Source of the DNA: Ailanthus altissimus
Taxonomy: Eukaryota; Streptophyta; Magnoliopsida; Sapindales; Simaroubaceae
Assembly (NCBI GenBank): GCA_946807835.1
Contig: OX327702.1
Span: 15,934,001-15,998,000 of the forward strand
DNA length: 64,000 bases
Reading direction: 5' to 3'
The notes below the pieces were generated by a model, which was not told where the DNA came from, searched no databases, and saw only the letters and a list, made by a program, of their open reading frames with translations. Shown here piece after piece: positions 10,879-23,680 of this stretch (within the stretch, counting starts at the first letter, position 1; each line of letters begins with the position of its first letter). The position numbers were made by a program, and so were the translations under genes.

Positions 10879-11944
10879 TGCTTAAGAGATAACTTCATTG
10901 TGAGCTCGACAAGCTTTAAAGTTCAACAATCTTCACTGAATCATCAATAAATGAATGTATTAGATTCTTCCATTGTTTTTGATTTAGCTGTAGTGTGTAT
11001 ACATTAATTATATCATTTTATTTTGCTTCATAATATATGTTGGACATGCATTTTGAAATTTTCAACATATGCATAATCACATGCATGCACCGTTTAATGC
11101 ATTAACAGTTGGTATCAAGCATGTTTTATGTGTTTTTTTTTTTTGTTGTTGGAGTGTTATTTGAAGTGTTAGGGATGCCAAAAAATAGTGGGAGGTGCAT
11201 TTTGAAATGTTTGAAGTATAAAAAATTATCTACTGTCGAGACAATGCCAGGACATTGTGATGAGAAGCTAGGGTGTTCATGTTTAGCCATAAACATTGCG
11301 AAGTTCATCTAGGTTCTTCATGTAGAACGCTGTGGCATTCAAGTGTTTAACATCGAGGTGTTTGCGAAGTAGAAGCAAGTTTGTTGCATGCAAAACACAG
11401 AAGCATTGAAGATATGAACGCAGGAGCATTCTTCAACACAAAATAGTAGAGTGTTAAAGCAATTTAACGTTGGCGCATTAATCTATATAATGTCAGGGCG
11501 TCGAGGCTATTTGGCACCATAGTACATTAGGTTGACCGTGAGCAAACAAATGAGTACAACATTTGTTTTTAAAGCATTATATTGTATAATGCGAAGTTGT
11601 TCAAATTTTTGTGCTGATAATTCCAATCTATACACTTTAATTTGCATTTTTGCATGTGAAATATTTATTTAATATAGATATAATTGTTATATTGTTGTAT
11701 TATAAAGTGTAAATATTTGTTTACATTGTTAACTACAATAAGAGCCCTACTGGTAGGGGTTAATAGAGCTTGTTTGAACAAAGTTTCTAATTAGGAATCA
11801 CATTCGTATAAGATGCAAATTTTTTTTTTATTAAATTGCGAAAATCTCTCTTAATTAGATTGAAATGTATTACATTATGAGATAATGTTATACATGGTCC
11901 ACCTTGTCAATACGGTACTAGTCTGGCTATCTCAGTATTTTTTC

Positions 11945-12239
11945 AATATCACTAAAGTGTGAAGGATTTGATCAGTGTGATTCAGAATATGTCGGTTAAA
12001 TATGAGATGAGGCAAATATAAGTGAAAGTATTACCCAATATCACTACAGTATGAGGGTAATATTAGTAACTTATATTTAATCATTGACAAGTAAATCTGG
12101 AATACACATTTATCTAATATTGCTAAAGCATGAGGATAAAGTATATTTAGGATCAGAAGTAAGATTTGCATGAGATGCAATTGACAAGAGTTATTTATCT
12201 TTTGAGTTTTACAAAGGCCAATATTGCTACAGTGTGATG
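11945..12239 (+). repeat. Four-copy leader repeat, element B
   Basis: Degenerate copies of AATATTGCTATAGCGTGAGG start at 11945, 12037, 12116 and 12220 (spacings 92, 79, 104). The spacing matches elements C and D although many bases have drifted. Confidence 0.7.
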
Positions 12240-15200
12240 CCCAAGTAGAATGCCTAGATCTACTTCTCACTGTAAAATTTAAAATGTCTAAATTTTCAAT
12301 TTTTCTTGTTTGAGAGATTATGGGAAATCTGTAAATCAATGGGATGGTGTTTTTAGATAAAAAAAAACATATACTAATTATATTCATGATCTAAAAATGT
12401 TAATTTTAATGATTAGAAATATTTCGCTAAATAACTCACATTTTGTCTTATAGAGATAAGATAAGAAGAATATGAGCAATCCGTTAGATACACATATTAG
12501 ACACACACGAACTATAGGGCTCTAGAAAATAATTATGACTAACTAATAATCTGAGAACTATTTTAGATTCAGAATATATTGAATATATCATTGATAAGTA
12601 GATGATAAGATGTGTTTCTGATAATACTTCTTTTAAAGAGGTTTAAACTTATCAAAAATAGATAAAAGATTAGTTAAGAGTCAAATCATATATCCTAGCT
12701 TCAATATCTACTGATATTCAGTGGGAGCAAGTGTACAGGAATAGTGCAAGTAGTATATACTCCATCTAAAAGAATAGTTTGATATATCCAAATCCACAGG
12801 ATAAGAATAAATGTAAGGGAAAGTCCTTCATTGCATTGCAGTTGGACATTGTAAATGTTACTGTCCAAAGTACTTTGCTATAGAAAATTAAACCCTTTAG
12901 GTGTCTGTTTACTAAATATTGATATTTCGTCAGTATTTGATGCTAGAAATAGTTGTATATTAGATACGGCCTATTCGTCTCATATCTACAAATTATTGTA
13001 TGATTTGAGCAATGCTAAGAAGTTGTAGAAAGGAGAAGTACATCTTTATATAAGAAATAGAGATTTTCAGAACGACAAAGTTGTTCAGACTTTTTATCAC
13101 TTCTCTCTTCTACACTTGTAGAGGCATTAAGTTCTATGTCTTTTATTTTATGGTAAACATTATCGGATAGTTAATATCCCTTCTTGTGTGAGATGCTGAA
13201 GGTTATCATGTATATAAAAGGAATTGTTCCTTATATTTATATAATGTTGGTAATGTATCATCAGCTGAATGTCAGTTGATGAAAGGCCATTATAATTAAG
13301 ATACAACAGAAAATATCTTGAATAAATTTGTAAATAGAACAAGTAATAAGTTTAATAGATTTAAATAGGAGTTATGGCAAATGAGATTAAGTCATATAGA
13401 CATGAAATGCTTAACCTTTCTGGTTGGGGATGGTTAGATACTCAATCTTACCATGAAACTCTATTCAGTTTATGAATCCTGTATTTAAGGGAAGATGAAT
13501 GAATCTCCTTCTATTTGTTATTTGACACCATGCCATTGATTTATTAGAATTAGTACATAGTGATATATGTGGTCTAATGAATCACACTGTTATAAGTAAG
13601 TATACCTACTTCGTTGTCTTTATTGATGAATGTCACAATACGGATAAATGTTTGATGAAACACAAGTCAATTTTTTTTTTAAACATTCAAAGGATTTCAA
13701 CTTGAGGTAGAGAAAGCAACCGTTGTATGTATTAAATGTCATTGATTAGATTGAAATGATGAATACATGAGCAGTGAATTCGTGAATTATTTAAAGGAGA
13801 ATGAGATTATTGCTCACTTTAGTTCTCTAAGTACTCTCAACATAAAGGTGTTTCGGAGAAGAGGAATTGGACTTCATTAGATATGGTCTAATTAATAATG
13901 AGCTTTATCAATCTTTCAATTATAGGGTTATGCTTTAGAAACTACTGCTTACTTATTGAGCAGAATTCCATCAAAAACTATTCCTAATACTCTGTATGAG
14001 ATATGAATTGGCAGAAATTAAGTCTTAAGTGTGTTAAGACTTTGAGTTGTCTTATTTGCATCAGAGTTACCCAATAGGATAAACTTGAACCAAAAAGGTA
14101 CAAGTATCAGTTCATTGCATATCCAAAATATTTTAAGGGATATCAATTCTATGATCTAGAAAGATAGAAATGTTCGTTTCTTGTAATATCACTTTCCTAG
14201 AGAAATAGTTTCTCATAGGTCGTGTGGATTATAAAAGGATTAAAATTGGTGAAGTCAATCCATAAATTATAGAACCGATGATAAAATATACACTTAATAG
14301 TATGAGATGCCTTTTAGCACACCCTCTACGTAAGTCAAAAAGGATATCAAGGCTATCTATAAGGTATGTAAAATACTTGAAGATACCCTTGTGATTTTCT
14401 TAGTTAAAGAAAAGGATCATATGTCTTATAAAAAGACGATGTTAGACATTGATTCAGGAACTTGGTTGAGCTTTCCAAAGGAATAACTTCTATTAGTTGT
14501 AAATGAGTTTATAAGCAAAAGTGTAAAGCCTAATTAGAGGTAGAGACCTTCAAGGTCTACTAGTGGTAAAATGTTACACTCAACGATCTGGGATAAATTG
14601 TGAGAAAATGTTTCACTAAGAATCATGCTAAAGTCAATTGGAATTTTATTTGCTATTGCAGCATATTTTGATTTTTAAAATCTAGTAAATAGATGTAAAG
14701 ACGGTATTTCAAAATGGATATCTCGAGTAAGAGATATACATGAAACAACCTAGAGTTTTACATCCAGTCAGACTTCTATTATAGTATGAAAATTGAAGAA
14801 GTCCATTTATGGACTTAAGAAGGCTTCCCGAAGCTAGAATCTCATTTTGATTAAGTAATCAGAAAGCCTAGTTTTATCAAGAATGAAAAGGAAGCATGTG
14901 TGTTAAGGAATGGCAATAGGAGCATGATTGTTTTTATTGTTCTTTAGGTGGATGACATAGTCATTATCGAAAATGATATTGATATGTAACAATCAGTCAA
15001 AAGCTATAAATAAATACTTCTCCATGATAGATAAGAGGGCTAAAGTATCTAATATAGTAAAAGCTTTAGCTATCGATAGCTTGCTATACATCATATTATG
15101 TATGAAACCCGACATTATTATAGCTATAAAAGTTACGAGCCAGTATTAGTCTAATTCAAGAAATAACTATTAGATTATTGTGAAACATATCCTAATATGT

Positions 15201-15735
15201 ATTGGATATACAAAGGATAAGTTTATGATATATGGAGAATGTAACTTATAGATGAGAAAAAACATTAATTAAGACTTTGAGTCTAATCTAGATAATGAAA
15301 GTGTGCATCCGAATATATGTTCTCCTAAATAGTGCTATAGTCAATTAATAATGTATTAAGTAAGCGTTCATATTTGATTTAACGTTGAAGAAAGAATACC
15401 TTGTTGCTTTGGAAGTTTTAAAGGAAGCCGTGGATACACAAGATAGTCGTCGAACGTAGAATAATTCCAAGTTCAGTGGATCCTATCTCACTATGTTATG
15501 ACAATAACGGGTTAATTGCTTGAGTATAGTAGCCAATAACTTATACACCAGAAATCTATTCATGTATAAATTAAATATCACATAATTAGAGAAATCTTGA
15601 CTAGAGAAGATGTAATAGTGTCTATAATAGATTTTATATACAATATAGCGGACCTACGCACTAATGCCTTAACTCTCAAGGTGTTTGAGAAACACATGGA
15701 GTTAATAGATATTAAATATCATTGTGAATGACACC

Positions 15736-15748
15736 AGAGCAAGTGGGA
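15736..15748 (+). promoter_or_regulatory. Polypurine tract of element B
   Basis: AGAGCAAGTGGGA immediately precedes the 3' LTR. The same motif precedes the 3' LTRs of C (27516-27530), E (33312-33324) and D (43522-43536), and in altered form that of G. It primes plus-strand DNA synthesis. Confidence 0.8.
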
Positions 15749-15750
15749 CT

Positions 15751-17601
15751 TATTAGAGATGGTGCTTACGTGCCATTTCGTTATACAGTAAATATTTCAA
15801 TATTAATCATTAATATATAATTATATGGTATAAAGCTTGTAACGTTTTTAGGCATTGTAGATTTAAAGGATTTTAGATTTATTCTAAAAAAGCTTAGGTA
15901 AATGCTAAAGTTAGTAATTCTAGAGAGTAAGAATCTTATCTCAAGTAGGGATAAAGACCCAAGAATAATATAATGATGACGTAGTTGCAAAGAGTTGTAG
16001 ATAAGGTTAAGAAATGTTATTGCACAATATATTCTCGAAAACATTATTCCTGATCCATGGTTACCTACAAGGTCGATTGAAATTTCTTTTTGGATTAGTA
16101 TATGTCTATATCTGAATTATTTAAATACCAAACCCATGGGCTTAGTAAAAGTCTGTATAGGTAAGCAGGCAGTCAATAAAGACTGGATACTGAAAAGACT
16201 TATAAGGACCTCTAATAGACATCCTATAAAGTTATTAATAGAGGGTTTTCTTGAGTTGAGTAATATTCATGATCTTGTGGCCTGAGGGCCATGATGGGCT
16301 TGTGAGTGATCCACCATACTTTGGTTTCACACATGTCAAATACTTTTCATAGTCTGACCGCTGGGTGTTGCTGGGGATGGTTCGATGTTAATGGAATTTG
16401 GTGTGCATAGATATGAGACTTGTCATCTAATATGTGTGAGTTATATATCCTGATGCTCCGAGATTGTATTTCAGGAAGTCACATGGCCACAAGCATAAAA
16501 ACTGAAAAAATAGTTTTCCATAAGGTTAAAGAATATCGCAATGGAATTTGCAAATATTGCATACGGAAAAATAAATCTAGAGATAATTTCATGATAATCT
16601 ATATCTTTGCTCTTCCAAGGATATAGATGACAAATGGATTATATGGATATGGTTGACCTAAACTTGTATAGTTCAACATTTTGTTCTGTAATATCTGTAA
16701 CATGTGTGTGGGGCATCGTTCATGAACTTGTAAAAGTGTTTCATAAGACAAACATGTGTAAACCTAGAGAGTCTCGTCATATGAAGTATACTCGTTAAGC
16801 ACTGAAGTAGCGGTACAGATTATACGTATCGATCCGAGAAGGTTTTAGAAAGCAGGATATATTTTATGACCTATTTAGAAAGTAGGGACCATAGTTTGCA
16901 AATGTTATAAACAGGTCCCTATTACCTAGAAAAGTGAAAATGCACACATAGCATCCATGCATGGTAATTTGTGTGAAAAATAACAGTATGCATAGACATG
17001 CATGGGACAAATATCAATTAGGTAAAGTGTTTGTATGGATAAGTGACATTTGTCACTCATGCATAAGCTTACATGTCATCATATAGCTACATGTAAGACA
17101 TATTGCCACTTAAGAAATCTTTTACTTTATAAAACGAATGAAAATAGTTTTATTTGTACAATTTTTAAGTTGTTAAATTCAAATTCGTGCAAAGCTTTTG
17201 AGAGAAAATAAAAACTTTACAAAATTACAGTTAGGTCCCAAAACATCATTTTAAGCATTTAATACTTCAACTAGTTCATTGTTGAATTTGTTTTTATTCC
17301 TGCACAAAATGTACATCAAAGTCTACCATTCTAGCTACTATAATCCCACCACCAAATATTGGAGTCTAGAATTGTTCAAGAGATGACTTCATTGTGAGCT
17401 CAACAAGCTTCAAAGTCCAACAATCATCACCGAATCATCTACAAGGGTATATATTCAAACCTTGTACTATTTTTGATTCACTTGTAGTATTTATATGTTG
17501 ATTATATTGTTTTATTCCACTGCATAATATATGTTGGACATGTATTTTTAAATTTTTAGCATGTACATAATCATATGCATGCTCCTTTTAATGCACTAAC
17601 A
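15751..17601 (+). repeat. 3' LTR of copia element B
   Basis: It starts TATTAGAGATGG (family start TGTTGGAGATGG) right after the polypurine tract and ends GCTCC...ATGCACTAACA. It aligns with the B 5' LTR over the shared part and with the D 3' LTR. A degraded LTR hairpin lies at 17328-17372. Length 1851 bp; no coding content. Confidence 0.85.
17328..17372 (+). other. LTR hairpin, degraded copy in B 3' LTR
   Basis: ATTCTAG (17328-17334) pairs with CTAGAAT (17366-17372). The inner stem is imperfect and the loop keeps AATCCCACC. Confidence 0.45.
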
Positions 17602-18099
17602 TTTTCTTATTGTAATGATAAGCAATTCAATACACATAATTTACACAAGCTTCATATCCTTTTTCCTTTTTCTTATTTTTAATGTTCAACCCTGGACTCT
17701 GCGTCTTTGTTTGTTGAAAATTCCACAGTTCTATTGGTAGAGCTTGGCTTGTCATTCTCCACAAAAGACCAAAACTCTGCAACACACTTATTGCACTACA
17801 GCCTAGATCTAGCGATAGTCCTTGCCTATCGTATTTCAGCCTAAGTTTAGCAATAAATCTCGCTGATAAAGATTCTTAGTTTCAGCTTTTATCGAATCTA
17901 AGGCGACCTCTATCTAGCCAAACTAGACACCTAAGTAATCAATGGCATTTTAGCTCGTCCCTTAACTGTTAAAAGCGACCGACCCTTAATCTATTTTTCT
18001 AATGAATGAGTAGTGTACACTTGTTTTAGTTGAATGCATTTATGAGGATGAGACTTAGGACCTATAATTTGGCCAAGAATTAAAGCTAGCCCCAGTAAA
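17602..18099 (+). other. Unassigned stretch between copia B and the Tat pol fragment
   Basis: No usable frame. Its end joins smoothly to the Tat-type pol frame, so part of it is probably decayed upstream pol (protease/spacer) of that element. The first ~80 bp after the LTR end are pyrimidine-rich and unrecognised. Confidence 0.4.
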
Positions 18100-20092
18100 A
18101 TTAGACGATCACAACACTCCAAGTTGATTAAAAGAATATAACTTGGGGACAAAAGAAGACTACATACTGATTTTTATTAATTAAGAATTGGATCGATCTT
18201 ACGAGGCTAAGTTATTAGCGATTCTTGAGGAATACAAGGATTGTTTTGCATGGGACTATACAGAAATGCCTAGCCTCAGTAGGGATTTGGTTGAGCACAG
18301 CTTACCGATCAAAGATGGATTTCGGCTATACAAGCAGAACTTAAAGAGAATGTCTAGAGAAATTAAAGACAATATAGCAGATGAAATCAAGATACTCCTT
18401 AGTACAGTTTTATTAGACCATTCAGTTATATCGAGTGGTTGTCTAATGTCCTCCCAGTAATTAAAAAGAATGGTAAATTGAGACTTTACATAGACTTCCA
18501 CAACCTCAACCTAGTGACCCCAAAAGATGAGTACCTGATGCCAATAGCCAATATGTTGGTCGATTTGGCTATTTTTCATCAAGTTTTGAACCTTATGGAT
18601 GGGCATTCTGAGTATAATTAGATATTCATAAAGAAGGCTAACGTTCATAAAACTGCATTCAGGTGCCTTAGGGTGTCGGTACCTATGAATGGATAGTAAT
18701 TCCCTTCAAATTGAAGAATGCTAGGGCAACCTACCAATGACCCATGAATGCCATCTTCCATGACATAATCAGCCATTTTTTAAGGTCTACATCGATGATT
18801 TCATGATTAAATTGACATCAAATTATCAATATTTAGCCGATCTGTAAATGGCCTTCCAAAGAATGCAACTACACCAATTTAAGATTAACCCTTTTGAAAT
18901 GTGAATTCGGTGTATCGGTTGGTCATCTTCTTAGATTCTTGGTACACCAAATGGAGGTAGAGATAGACCCTAATAAAGCCATGGCGATTAGGGAAGCTCC
19001 TACGCCAGGAACCAAGAAAGAACTGTAACAATTGATCTATAAGATAAATATTTTGAGGAGATTCATTTCAAATTTTTCTGGACAATTGCATTTTGGGTCG
19101 TCCCTATTGAAATTGAAAAATAGTAGAGAGTTCAAGTGGACCACTAACATCAAAAAGTTTTTGAGGAGATCAAAAAGTACTTGACAAACCGACCAATCAT
19201 GGTGTCACCTATGCCCGATCAACCTCTGTTTCTTTTTGTTTCTATCACTCACGAATCAATTGGCAGTTTATTAGCACATGAACAAGATGGTGTTGTGAAA
19301 GCCGTATATTACCTCAGTAGGATTTTGAACGATGCTGAAATCAGATATACGGTGATTGAGAAATTATTCCTGGCCTTGTACTTCTTGTGCTGCAAACTTA
19401 GGTACTACTTATTACCTATAACAGTACATGTAATCAGCCAGACAGACACCATTAAATACTTATTATTCAAGACATTTATGAGAAATTGATTGGGAAAATG
19501 GGCAATAACGTTATCAGAATTTAGCCTAAAATATATTCTTAGCAGATCATCCCACACTATACAGAGGTACAATCTACTATAAAATTGGCATGATGAACAT
19601 AAGTTGGCAGTTCTAGTTTGATAGTTTGAGGACCAATCAAGCTGCAGGGGCAGGGATCGTCCTAGTATATCATACAGGGATAAAAATCAAAATGTTGTTT
19701 TTCTTGGATTTTTCATGCACGAATAACCAATCTGAGTATGAGGTGTTAATCGTAAGGCTTGAAATACTTGATGAAATGGGAATCAAGGATATCAAAGTCA
19801 AGGGCAATTCGTTACTAGTAATCAAACAGCTAATTGAAAAATATTACTGTAAGGCTAACTTATTAGTCCCATACTGTAACAAGGCAAAACACCTTATCCG
19901 AGGATTCAATTCTATATCGGTCGAGTACTCAGTAAGAACAAACAATGTTAAGGCCAATGATCTCACACAAATGGCATCAGGTTTCAGACAAGCGGTATTA
20001 GAAATTCCTTTGATCCATAGATCACAATCGTGTCTACACACTTTGGGGTTATTTTATCGATTTATCATACAGGTAAATTTGAATAAGGATTG
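18100..20092 (+). pseudogene. Tat-lineage Ty3-gypsy pol fragment: RT, RNase H and second RNase H
   Basis: The segment 18138-18260 reads NLGTKED then LDRSYEAKLLAILEEYKDCF and FAWDYTEMP, the usual start of Tat-type RT. RT continues through KNGKLRLYIDFHNLN and retains YIDD (18788-18799). RNase H follows (QDGVVKAVYYLSRILNDAE, about 19290-19345). A further RNase H-like domain lies at 19620-20041 (AGAGIVLV, CTNNQSEYE, KGNSLLVIKQL, NNVKANDLTQMAS). This second, archaeal-type RNase H distinguishes the Tat clade. Its third acidic residue is Asn (GNS). Integrase, gag and LTRs are absent, and several stops and frameshifts occur. The fragment ends near 20160 at an inverted copia LTR piece. Confidence 0.85.
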
Positions 20093-20164
20093 AAAGAATG
20101 TCTTAATCACTTATATGAAGAACCCAAGCGAACAAGTTGACCAAAAATTAGAATCATCACGCCT

Positions 20165-20740
20165 ATATTTGAGATCTTTATATCATTAATATCTCATTAT
20201 TTTATATTATTGTATTATATACAATCATTAAAACATGCAATAAACACCACAAAAAAAAATATATTAATCATATTAATATATTTAAAGCGTTGAGAAATCA
20301 CCTGGATGTGTAATGTTATACACGTATATCCTCTGAGTCCGCATGGAGACCAACTCATCAAAAATTCTAGTCACCAACTCAGTGGGTTTAATGACCTAGA
20401 ACAGCAACCCCATATACCAGCACGGGATTAACTCTTAACCTCAAAATGGACGGTTGTGTATTTTCTTCTTTTTCTCTAAAAAGAAAGAAAATAGAAATTG
20501 AAGCAATTCACAATTGCCTTTTTTCTTACCATAGAGAAAAATAAAACAATTTCATTTTTTCTCTTTACCCTTTTTTTTTCTTTATTCTTCTTCCTTTTAT
20601 CTCTCAGCACCTATGGAAATTGAAACATTTTCAATTTCCTTCCACTTCCCTGTAAAGCCACACACATCTCACAAATATATTTATATATAATATAAATAAA
20701 TAATAATATAATATTATTAATATAAACTATTTGGGGGCTA
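20165..20740 (-). repeat. Inverted half of a copia-2 LTR
   Basis: Its reverse complement closely matches about 28250-28810, the promoter-distal part of the 3' LTR of element C: the TTTCAATTTCC block, a purine run seen here as pyrimidines, the AACTCATTAGCAG-type block, AACGTTACACATTCAGGTG and TTTAAATATATTAATATG. It sits where the 5' LTR of C should be, but in the wrong orientation and without the LTR start. About 70 bp on its left (20093-20164) hold nothing recognisable. Confidence 0.75.
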
Positions 20741-20749
20741 TAGCACTAG

Positions 20750-21025
20750 GGGGCTGATGCCCCAGCGCTAGAGGTTCGACCACCCAGCGCTGCAGTATTG
20801 ACAGTCTGGCATCGCAGGGTGGGAGAAAGTTCTTTCTCCCAGCCCTGCGGTGCTAGCGAGCCCACGCTAGGGTGTTGAGGTTTTGGAATTTGTGCCCCAG
20901 CGGTAAAAGTTGGGCGCTACAGAGCTGGGGGTTCTACCTCCAGTGCTACAGCAAAGTGATTTGGTACCGCAACGCTGGGGGTTTGACCTCCCAGTGCTGC
21001 AGCAATCTGATTTAGCACTGCAAGG
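20750..21025 (+). repeat. GC-rich cassette in the leader of copia C
   Basis: About ten imperfect units such as CCCAGCGCTGCAG, CCCCAGCGGT, GCGCTACAG and CCAGTGCTACAG alternate with AT-rich spacers. It resembles the cassettes of the Athila-like LTRs and of the leader of copia D (37330-37495). Confidence 0.7.
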
Positions 21026-21464
21026 GGTACTGTTCACTTAAATAATAGCATATGAATAGTATTTATACTGTTTATAGCTACAGTATTTTTTATCAGTATT
21101 TTGAATAGTATTTCAAAATTAATTTTTCACGTGTAGATTTATAAGATGTAGTGATAAAATTTATCAGTCTCCATTATAAATCATGATTTATGAGATGTAG
21201 TGATAAAGAGTTATCGGTCTGCAATATAAACTAGGATTAATTTATTTGTGTTAGTAACCATAATGAGAGACCTACTGGTGGGGGTTAGTTGTGTTTGCAT
21301 AGAAAAATTGACTAATTGAGAATCACCCTCCTCATGAGATGGAGACTTAAGACATAAATAAAATTCTCTCTTAATCTGATTGAAGAATATTACATTATGA
21401 GATAATGTTTTTTTTTATCCATCTTGTCAGTATGGTGTTAGATGAGTCACGTCGACCTTTTTCC

Positions 21465-21757
21465 AATATTGCTACAGCGTGAGGGACTTGGTCGATTGGG
21501 ATTGGACTATACTGGTTAAACATGAGATGAGGCAAATATATGCGAAAGTATTGCCCAATATTGCTATAGCATAAGGGTAGTATCAGTAGCATATATTTGA
21601 TCAATGACAAATTAATCTAGAATACACTTACCCAATATTGCTATAACGTGAGGATAAACTGTATTCAGGATCAAGTGGTGAGAGTTACATGAGATGCAAT
21701 TGATAAATGTTGTCTACCTGTTGGGTTTACAAAGGCCAATATTGCTATGGCATATTG
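21465..21757 (+). repeat. Four-copy leader repeat, element C
   Basis: Copies of AATATTGCTATAGCGTGAGG-like sequence start at 21465, 21557, 21634 and 21738 (spacings 92, 77, 104). They lie between the cassette and gag. Confidence 0.8.
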
Positions 21758-23498
21758 CTGGAGTTACCGGAGTAAATTTCAATGGAATCTACTTCTCGAT
21801 GTATAGTTTAAAAGAGCTTAAACATCGTCTTCCGGTTTGAGACATTACTGGGATTATGTAAAGCAGTAGGACGGCATTTTAAATTAAAATGTATAATCAT
21901 TATACCCATGATTTAAAACATTCTTTTAGTATTTAATGACCATTCTGCTTACATCTCCCTTTAGTTTGGCCTGTCAAGTATAATGGCCACTACAAACCAG
22001 TTGGTGTGTATAGTTAATGCAGTTCAACTCAGGGGTACTAGAAATTACTTTGACTAGTAGATGAATCTCATAAATGTTTTGAATTCAAAAAGTTCTTAAA
22101 TTTAATGTTGATCAAAGTTTTTCGTAAGGTATTTTTGATAACACCTCCTAAGAGGATATGAATAGGGGAGGTGTGACCTTCTTTGTTAAGGGTGCTTCAT
22201 CTTCTACTCTAAGTATGTCTAGTGAGACCAGATGTGTGACAAGAAAAAGATGAGGCAGATACCCAAGATAACTCCTCAGAGGCAATGTTATCCAATGATC
22301 AATAAGAGAGCGATGTAAATAAAAAGCGTTTCCACTACAGTAAGGTTGGGTATTATAAATCCCTCTACCCTATAAGCTTTATAATAGTTAGGAAGACTCA
22401 CACAGGTTTGTGTTTAACAGACATATACATTTCTAGGGCATATGATGCCAGCTCAAGCTGGGAATAAGATACCGCATGTCTCTCTCATATCTGCAATATA
22501 TTGCAGGGATTGAGAGAGACTAGAATACACAGCTTGAGGAAGTAATGTTAAGAGTAGGAAATGGTGATTTCTTGCAGGTCCAAGTTATTGGGCAGCTTGA
22601 CTTACTTCTCGTATGCAATGTAATGGTTGTATTGCATAATTAGTATGATATTTTATTAGTTAAATGATAGTTAATAAATGGATATTATATACAATTAGAA
22701 ATGTCTTTAGATCGGAATCCTTAAATGATACGGAGCTGTGGTATATAAGTTTTGGTCATTTAGGCGTGAGACGCTAATTCGTCTGATTGAGGATGGTTGA
22801 ATTCCTAATCTGACCATAAAGACAACTAGTTTATGAATAATGTATTCACAGAGATGACCAAACATACCAGAATATACATCACATCATTTCGATTAGATCA
22901 AGGAAGTGAGTATATTAACAGCATATTTTCCATTTGTTTAAAGGAGAATGAGATTCTCACTCATTATAATCCTCTGGCTAATCCACAAGATAATGATATT
23001 TCAAAAATGAGGAATCATACTTTATTAGATATGGTCCAATTGATGGTGAGAGTTACCGATCTATATTTATGAGATTATACTCCAAACATAGCTGCTTATT
23101 AAACAGAGTTCCATTAGAAGCTGTTCATTCTATTCCGTATGAGATATAGAAAGAAAGGAAACCGTATTTTAAATATATTAAGACTTAGGGTTGTCTTACT
23201 TACATAATAGTTACGCAGCAAGACATCTTGTTTTGTAAGAGTTACTCAACAGGATAAATAGCACCTAAGAGGTACAGGAATAGGTTCATTGTGTATCATG
23301 TGAATTCAATAGGATACTAGTTCTATGATTTAGAGAAGTGAAGTGTGTTCATTTCTCGATTTATCACTATTCAAGAGAAAAAGTTTCTCATAGATCGTGA
23401 TAATCATAGAAAGATTGAACTAGGTGAAGTCAATCTAAATAATTAATGAACTAAGGATGGGAACTCAAGCTCAACTAAGCAGTGACCTTTTAGCTGTT

Positions 23499-23680
23499 AG
23501 AGTGTGTGGGGTCCACCAACTCTTTGGTCCACTAGCTGGGTGACACCTCAGAGCCACTAGCACACCCACATATCCTCCGCAGGTAACCTGCACCCCCAAG
23601 GAATCGAACCCCCGCCCCCATCTCCATGGAGGCCTTATAGGCCTTTAGAGGTTCGTCCTTGAACCCACTGAGCTGGCCTT
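23499..23680 (-). mobile_element. tRNA-derived SINE, minus strand
   Basis: The reverse complement starts GGCCAGCTCAGTGGGTTCAA, a good RNA polymerase III A box of tRNA type. About 50 bp later comes GGTTCGATTCC (23600-23610 on the plus strand as its reverse), a perfect tRNA B box. The body continues with GGGTGCAGGTTACC and GGCTCTGAGGTGTCACC, and it ends near CACACTCTAACA. The same family recurs at 33871-34387. TGTT occurs on both sides (23495-23498 and 23681-23684), a possible short target duplication at the first bases of the solo LTR. Confidence 0.75.

Larger units (their letters stand above)
8205..11107 (+). repeat. 5' LTR of copia element B, 5'-truncated and split by a solo LTR
   Basis: Two LTR pieces, 8205-8489 and 9976-11107, read continuously once 8490-9980 is removed. 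The first enters mid-LTR at ACTGGACACTGAACAGACTC; the second ends GCATGCACCG...GCATTAACA. A primer-binding-like TGGTATCAAGC follows at 11110-11120 (the family site minus one G). Sequence and terminus match the 3' LTR at 15751-17601. An imperfect form of the LTR hairpin lies at 10837-10878 (outer 7-bp stem intact, inner stem degraded). The first roughly 450 bp of the LTR are missing. Confidence 0.8.
11108..15750 (+). pseudogene. Degenerate internal region of Ty1/copia element B
   Basis: It runs from the primer site (11110-11120) to the polypurine tract (15736-15748). The leader (to about 12390) has a weak GC-type cassette (about 11315-11510) and the four-copy repeat. Recognisable pieces follow in copia order: protease-like segment with LDTAYSSHI (about 12940-13060), integrase (about 13340-14050, with the WSER-like CSEKRN region decayed), reverse transcriptase (about 14290-15060, VDDI still readable near 14950), and RNase H to about 15735. 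Most of gag is missing. All frames are riddled with stops and shifts, so no protein can be made. It is more decayed than elements C, D and E, and is probably older. Confidence 0.8.

Noticed and set aside
11109..11312. 67-codon ORF in the leader of copia B
   Set aside because: Starts in the leader after the primer site; not conserved in the leaders of C or D.
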